Of a stretch of DNA of 64,000 nucleotides, positions 61,974-64,000 are shown piece by piece. The translations under genes and the position numbers were made by a program. The number at the start of each line of letters is the position of its first letter. Within the stretch, counting starts at the first letter, position 1. The stretch covers positions 89,783 through 153,782 of the forward strand of contig CAZWIZ010000002.1 in assembly GCA_964634385.1 (NCBI GenBank). The letters are read 5' to 3'. The DNA is from JAFGXW01 sp964634385 (GTDB taxonomy: Bacteria; Bacillota_I; Bacilli_A; Izemoplasmatales; Izemoplasmataceae). The notes beneath the pieces are model-generated. The model ran no database searches. It was not told the DNA's origin and worked only from the letters and a program-made list of their open reading frames with translations.

Positions 61974-63305
61974 ATGAAGAAAACATTTAGTTTAATCTTA
62001 CTCGTCCTAATTAGTATGACCTTAATAGGATGTAAAAATAATAATCCTGTCCCAATTTATGGTGATGTAGTTTTTTATATTATTGGTGATTTAGAACAAT
62101 ATATTACAGAAAATGAAGACTACAATGATTTAGGTTTTGTTGCGAAAGATAACAAGGCCGATATTTCTGAATATGTTAGTGTAAATAACCTTGTTGATAA
62201 TTCTACTGTAGGTACTTATACAATAAGTTATACCCTAGATTACCAAGATAAAATAACGACTTTAACTAAAACAGTTCATGTTTTATATTTAAATGCTGCG
62301 TGTGATTTAATCCCAGGAACTAATACATTAGAATGTTATAAAAACTGGTCTTCATATTTACATACCGTTGTAACTGTTAAAATCTATTTTAATCAATATG
62401 AAAATATTAATAGTTTAGAAGTATTTGACGAAATGGAAAATATTATTTCTTTGTATCATAAATTAAGTGATAAATATAATACTTATGACGGATTTGTTAA
62501 TATTAATACAATTAATAATAACCCAAGTAGTACTATTGTAATTACGAAAGAATTATTTGATTTAATTGATTTTACCTTAGAACATCAAAAGGATGTATCT
62601 AATTCATTTAATGCTTCACTTGGACCAGTAATAGAAATTTGGCATGATTATCGTGAAAATTGTTTAACTAATCAAATTTGCGAGGTTCCGACAATGGCTG
62701 ATTTAGAAAATGCATCTAATTACACAAATCCAAAGGATGTAATTTTAGATTATGAAAATTATACAATTACAATGAAAGAAAATATGAGTTTAGATCTTGG
62801 TGGTGTATCAAAAGGATATATTTCTAAAAAGTTAGTTGAATATTTAAATACATTACCATTAGATGGGTATTTAATAAATAATGGCGAATCGAATATATCT
62901 ATTGGTGGAACTCATCCAACAAGAGAAAACGGACTTTTTCTGTTAGCGATTACTGATCCTACATTCGCTCTTCCTTATTACGCAACTATATATTTAAGTG
63001 ATGGAGATCAACTAATAACTAGTGGGGATTACCAACAATATTATCTTGTAGATGACGTCCTCTATCATCATATTATTAATAATGTTACTTTAATGCCTGA
63101 AAGATATTTTAGAAGTGTAAGTATTATTTATAATGACCCAGCATTAGGGGATTTGTATTCAACAGCTATTTTTACAATGACAATAAAAGATGGACAAGAC
63201 TTCGTTAATAGTATCATTGGTCTTGAAGCCATATGGTATGGAATGGATGGTACTATTTATTATAGTGATAATTTTGAAGATACATATTTAGATACTCTTT
63301 ATTAG
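61974..63305 (+). CDS. apbE: ApbE-family FAD:protein FMN transferase lipoprotein
   Basis: Exported flavin transferase that attaches FMN to Ser/Thr of target proteins outside the cell. 443 aa: lipoprotein signal ending LIGC (Cys20), an Ig-like/DUF5011-type domain (~28-105, EQYITENEDYNDLGF to TYTISYTLDYQDK), then the ApbE domain with MSLDLGGVSKGYISKKL, LINNGESNISIGG and a C-terminal metal-binding region SVSIIYNDPALGD. The Ig-like insertion before the catalytic domain makes it longer than standard ApbE (~330). Ribosome site GAAAGGAT. Convergent with the Gx-transporter gene; targets not in the window. Confidence 0.92.
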   Translation: MKKTFSLILLVLISMTLIGCKNNNPVPIYGDVVFYIIGDLEQYITENEDYNDLGFVAKDNKADISEYVSVNNLVDNSTVGTYTISYTLDYQDKITTLTKTVHVLYLNAACDLIPGTNTLECYKNWSSYLHTVVTVKIYFNQYENINSLEVFDEMENIISLYHKLSDKYNTYDGFVNINTINNNPSSTIVITKELFDLIDFTLEHQKDVSNSFNASLGPVIEIWHDYRENCLTNQICEVPTMADLENASNYTNPKDVILDYENYTITMKENMSLDLGGVSKGYISKKLVEYLNTLPLDGYLINNGESNISIGGTHPTRENGLFLLAITDPTFALPYYATIYLSDGDQLITSGDYQQYYLVDDVLYHHIINNVTLMPERYFRSVSIIYNDPALGDLYSTAIFTMTIKDGQDFVNSIIGLEAIWYGMDGTIYYSDNFEDTYLDTLY

Positions 63306-63330
63306 AACGACTTTATCGTAAGAATAATCA

Positions 63331-63382
63331 AATTTTCATATAAAAAGCGAAATTTTGTAATTTCGCTTTTTATATGAAAATT
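63331..63382. terminator. Perfect 24-bp bidirectional terminator after apbE
   Basis: Arms 63331-63354 and 63359-63382 are exact complements around TTGT, the longest perfect hairpin seen here. The right arm includes the stop and last codons of the convergent gene at 63370. Confidence 0.9.
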
Positions 63383-63870
63383 GCTTTTTTTGATATCTCA
63401 GTAAATTTTTTAGCAACAAATCCAGTAAAAATACCTGTTGGAACAGCTATTAAAAATAATAGTGGAAAATAATAAACTAATTCAGGAAGTGATAATATTA
63501 TCATTGCCATTAATACTTGTCCAAGTGAATGTCCAAGAGATCCCATAACACTTACACCAACAATACTAAAAATTTTTAATTTATTAAACAATACCATCAT
63601 AAAATATGCGAGAAATCCTCCTGATAAACTTAAGAAAAAAGCAGGTGCTCCTATTGTTCCTCTTAGTAATGCAACTAGAAATATTCTTAAAATCACAATT
63701 AAAAACGCATCTTTTTCACCATACAAATTCAATATAACAAGAGTCATAATATTAGCGAGCCCAAGTTTTGCCCCCGGTACAGATATAGAGGGAATAAATG
63801 ACTCAACTATACTTAATACTATACTGATAGATAAAAATATACTGAGAGTGACTAATCTTTTTGTATCCAT
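63370..63870 (-). CDS. Gx transporter family protein (EetB/HepS-annotated type)
   Basis: Membrane protein of about 166 aa, five to six helices, related to ECF S-components. Signature IVLSIVESFIPSISVPGAKLGLANIMTLVIL and LLRGTIGAPAFFLSLSGG. Often annotated as heptaprenyl diphosphate synthase component I, but it lacks prenyltransferase features. In Firmicutes it accompanies NusG-domain-II proteins and ApbE in extracellular electron transfer loci. ATG at 63870 follows AAAGGTGAG. Confidence 0.88.
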   Translation of the reverse strand: MDTKRLVTLSIFLSISIVLSIVESFIPSISVPGAKLGLANIMTLVILNLYGEKDAFLIVILRIFLVALLRGTIGAPAFFLSLSGGFLAYFMMVLFNKLKIFSIVGVSVMGSLGHSLGQVLMAMIILSLPELVYYFPLLFLIAVPTGIFTGFVAKKFTEISKKAIFI

Positions 63871-63945
63871 TGTTCTCACCTTTATAATAACTCAATTTTT
63901 ACTTTTATAATTGTAACATTTTAATAATAGTTTATCAAATATTTC

Positions 63946-63971
63946 AAAAAAAAAGACGTCCTAAACGTCTT
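63946..63971 (-). terminator. Terminator of a gene lying beyond the right edge
   Basis: AAGACGT (63953-63959) pairs with ACGTCTT (63965-63971); T-run on the minus strand. It implies a minus-strand gene ending just right of the window. Confidence 0.75.
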
Positions 63972-64000
63972 GTTTATTTGATAAATCATAATAAGCAATT

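Overview
This 64 kb window is low-GC chromosomal DNA that reads with the standard bacterial code. TGA is used as a stop (for example at 34761-34763 and at the end of the CCA-adding enzyme) and Trp is TGG, so it is not from the UGA=Trp mycoplasmas. The gene set looks Firmicutes-like with a Mollicutes-related flavour: rimP-nusA-ylxR-ylxQ-infB-rbfA, a Cys-free S4, SUF in the order C-D-S-U-B, a ComK-family protein, YhaM, WalJ and an anaerobic pyruvate:ferredoxin oxidoreductase. I infer an anaerobic, fermentative, deep-branching Bacilli/Mollicutes-type bacterium (an Izemoplasma/Haloplasma/Acholeplasma-like lineage would fit); the exact taxon cannot be fixed from the sequence. No tRNA, rRNA operon, CRISPR array, prophage or intact insertion sequence was seen.

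Layout. 0.2-4.5 kb: LacI-type regulator, DEDD exonuclease, UvrC and a TetR regulator, divergent from an RND exporter (4.7-7.7 kb). 7.7-12.8 kb: the translation/transcription operon rimP-nusA-ylxR-ylxQ-infB-rbfA plus an rRNA methyltransferase. 12.9-18.9 kb: NADH oxidase/CoA-disulfide-reductase-like flavoprotein, PepF, ThiI, free-methionine-R-sulfoxide reductase, and rpsD behind a strong promoter and a structured leader. 19-22 kb: tpiA, pgk and a ComK-family protein.

22.3-38.4 kb is the most distinctive block, a carbohydrate locus: mannose-6-phosphate isomerase, glycerate kinase, CdaR-type regulator, GH38 alpha-mannosidase, a complete ABC importer (ATPase, two permeases, lipoprotein), a GT4 glycosyltransferase, a GH13_18 phosphorylase of the glucosylglycerate type, a second ABC ATPase and a second PucR/CdaR-type regulator. 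Together they predict uptake and breakdown of a glycerate-containing compatible solute, most simply mannosylglucosylglycerate: mannosidase, then phosphorolysis to glucose-1-phosphate plus glycerate, then glycerate kinase into glycolysis. A co-operonic glycosyltransferase may also make the compound.

38.7-52.9 kb: transketolase, sufCDSUB, an SGNH hydrolase with Cys in place of the usual nucleophile Ser, MgtC, NifJ, a LicA-like kinase and WalJ. 53-64 kb: a large PrsA/SurA-like lipoprotein, YhaM, pullulanase, CCA-adding enzyme, YigZ, YwzB-like protein, and a flavin/extracellular-electron-transfer-type set (NusG-domain-II protein, ApbE lipoprotein, Gx-transporter/EetB-like protein) that probably continues beyond the right edge. 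Gene relics include an IS110-type transposase C-terminus (about 41.0 kb), a GH17-type glycosidase C-terminus (38.5 kb) and a membrane-anchor-like small ORF (19.1 kb). Convergent genes are separated by long perfect hairpins that often overlap the stop codons.
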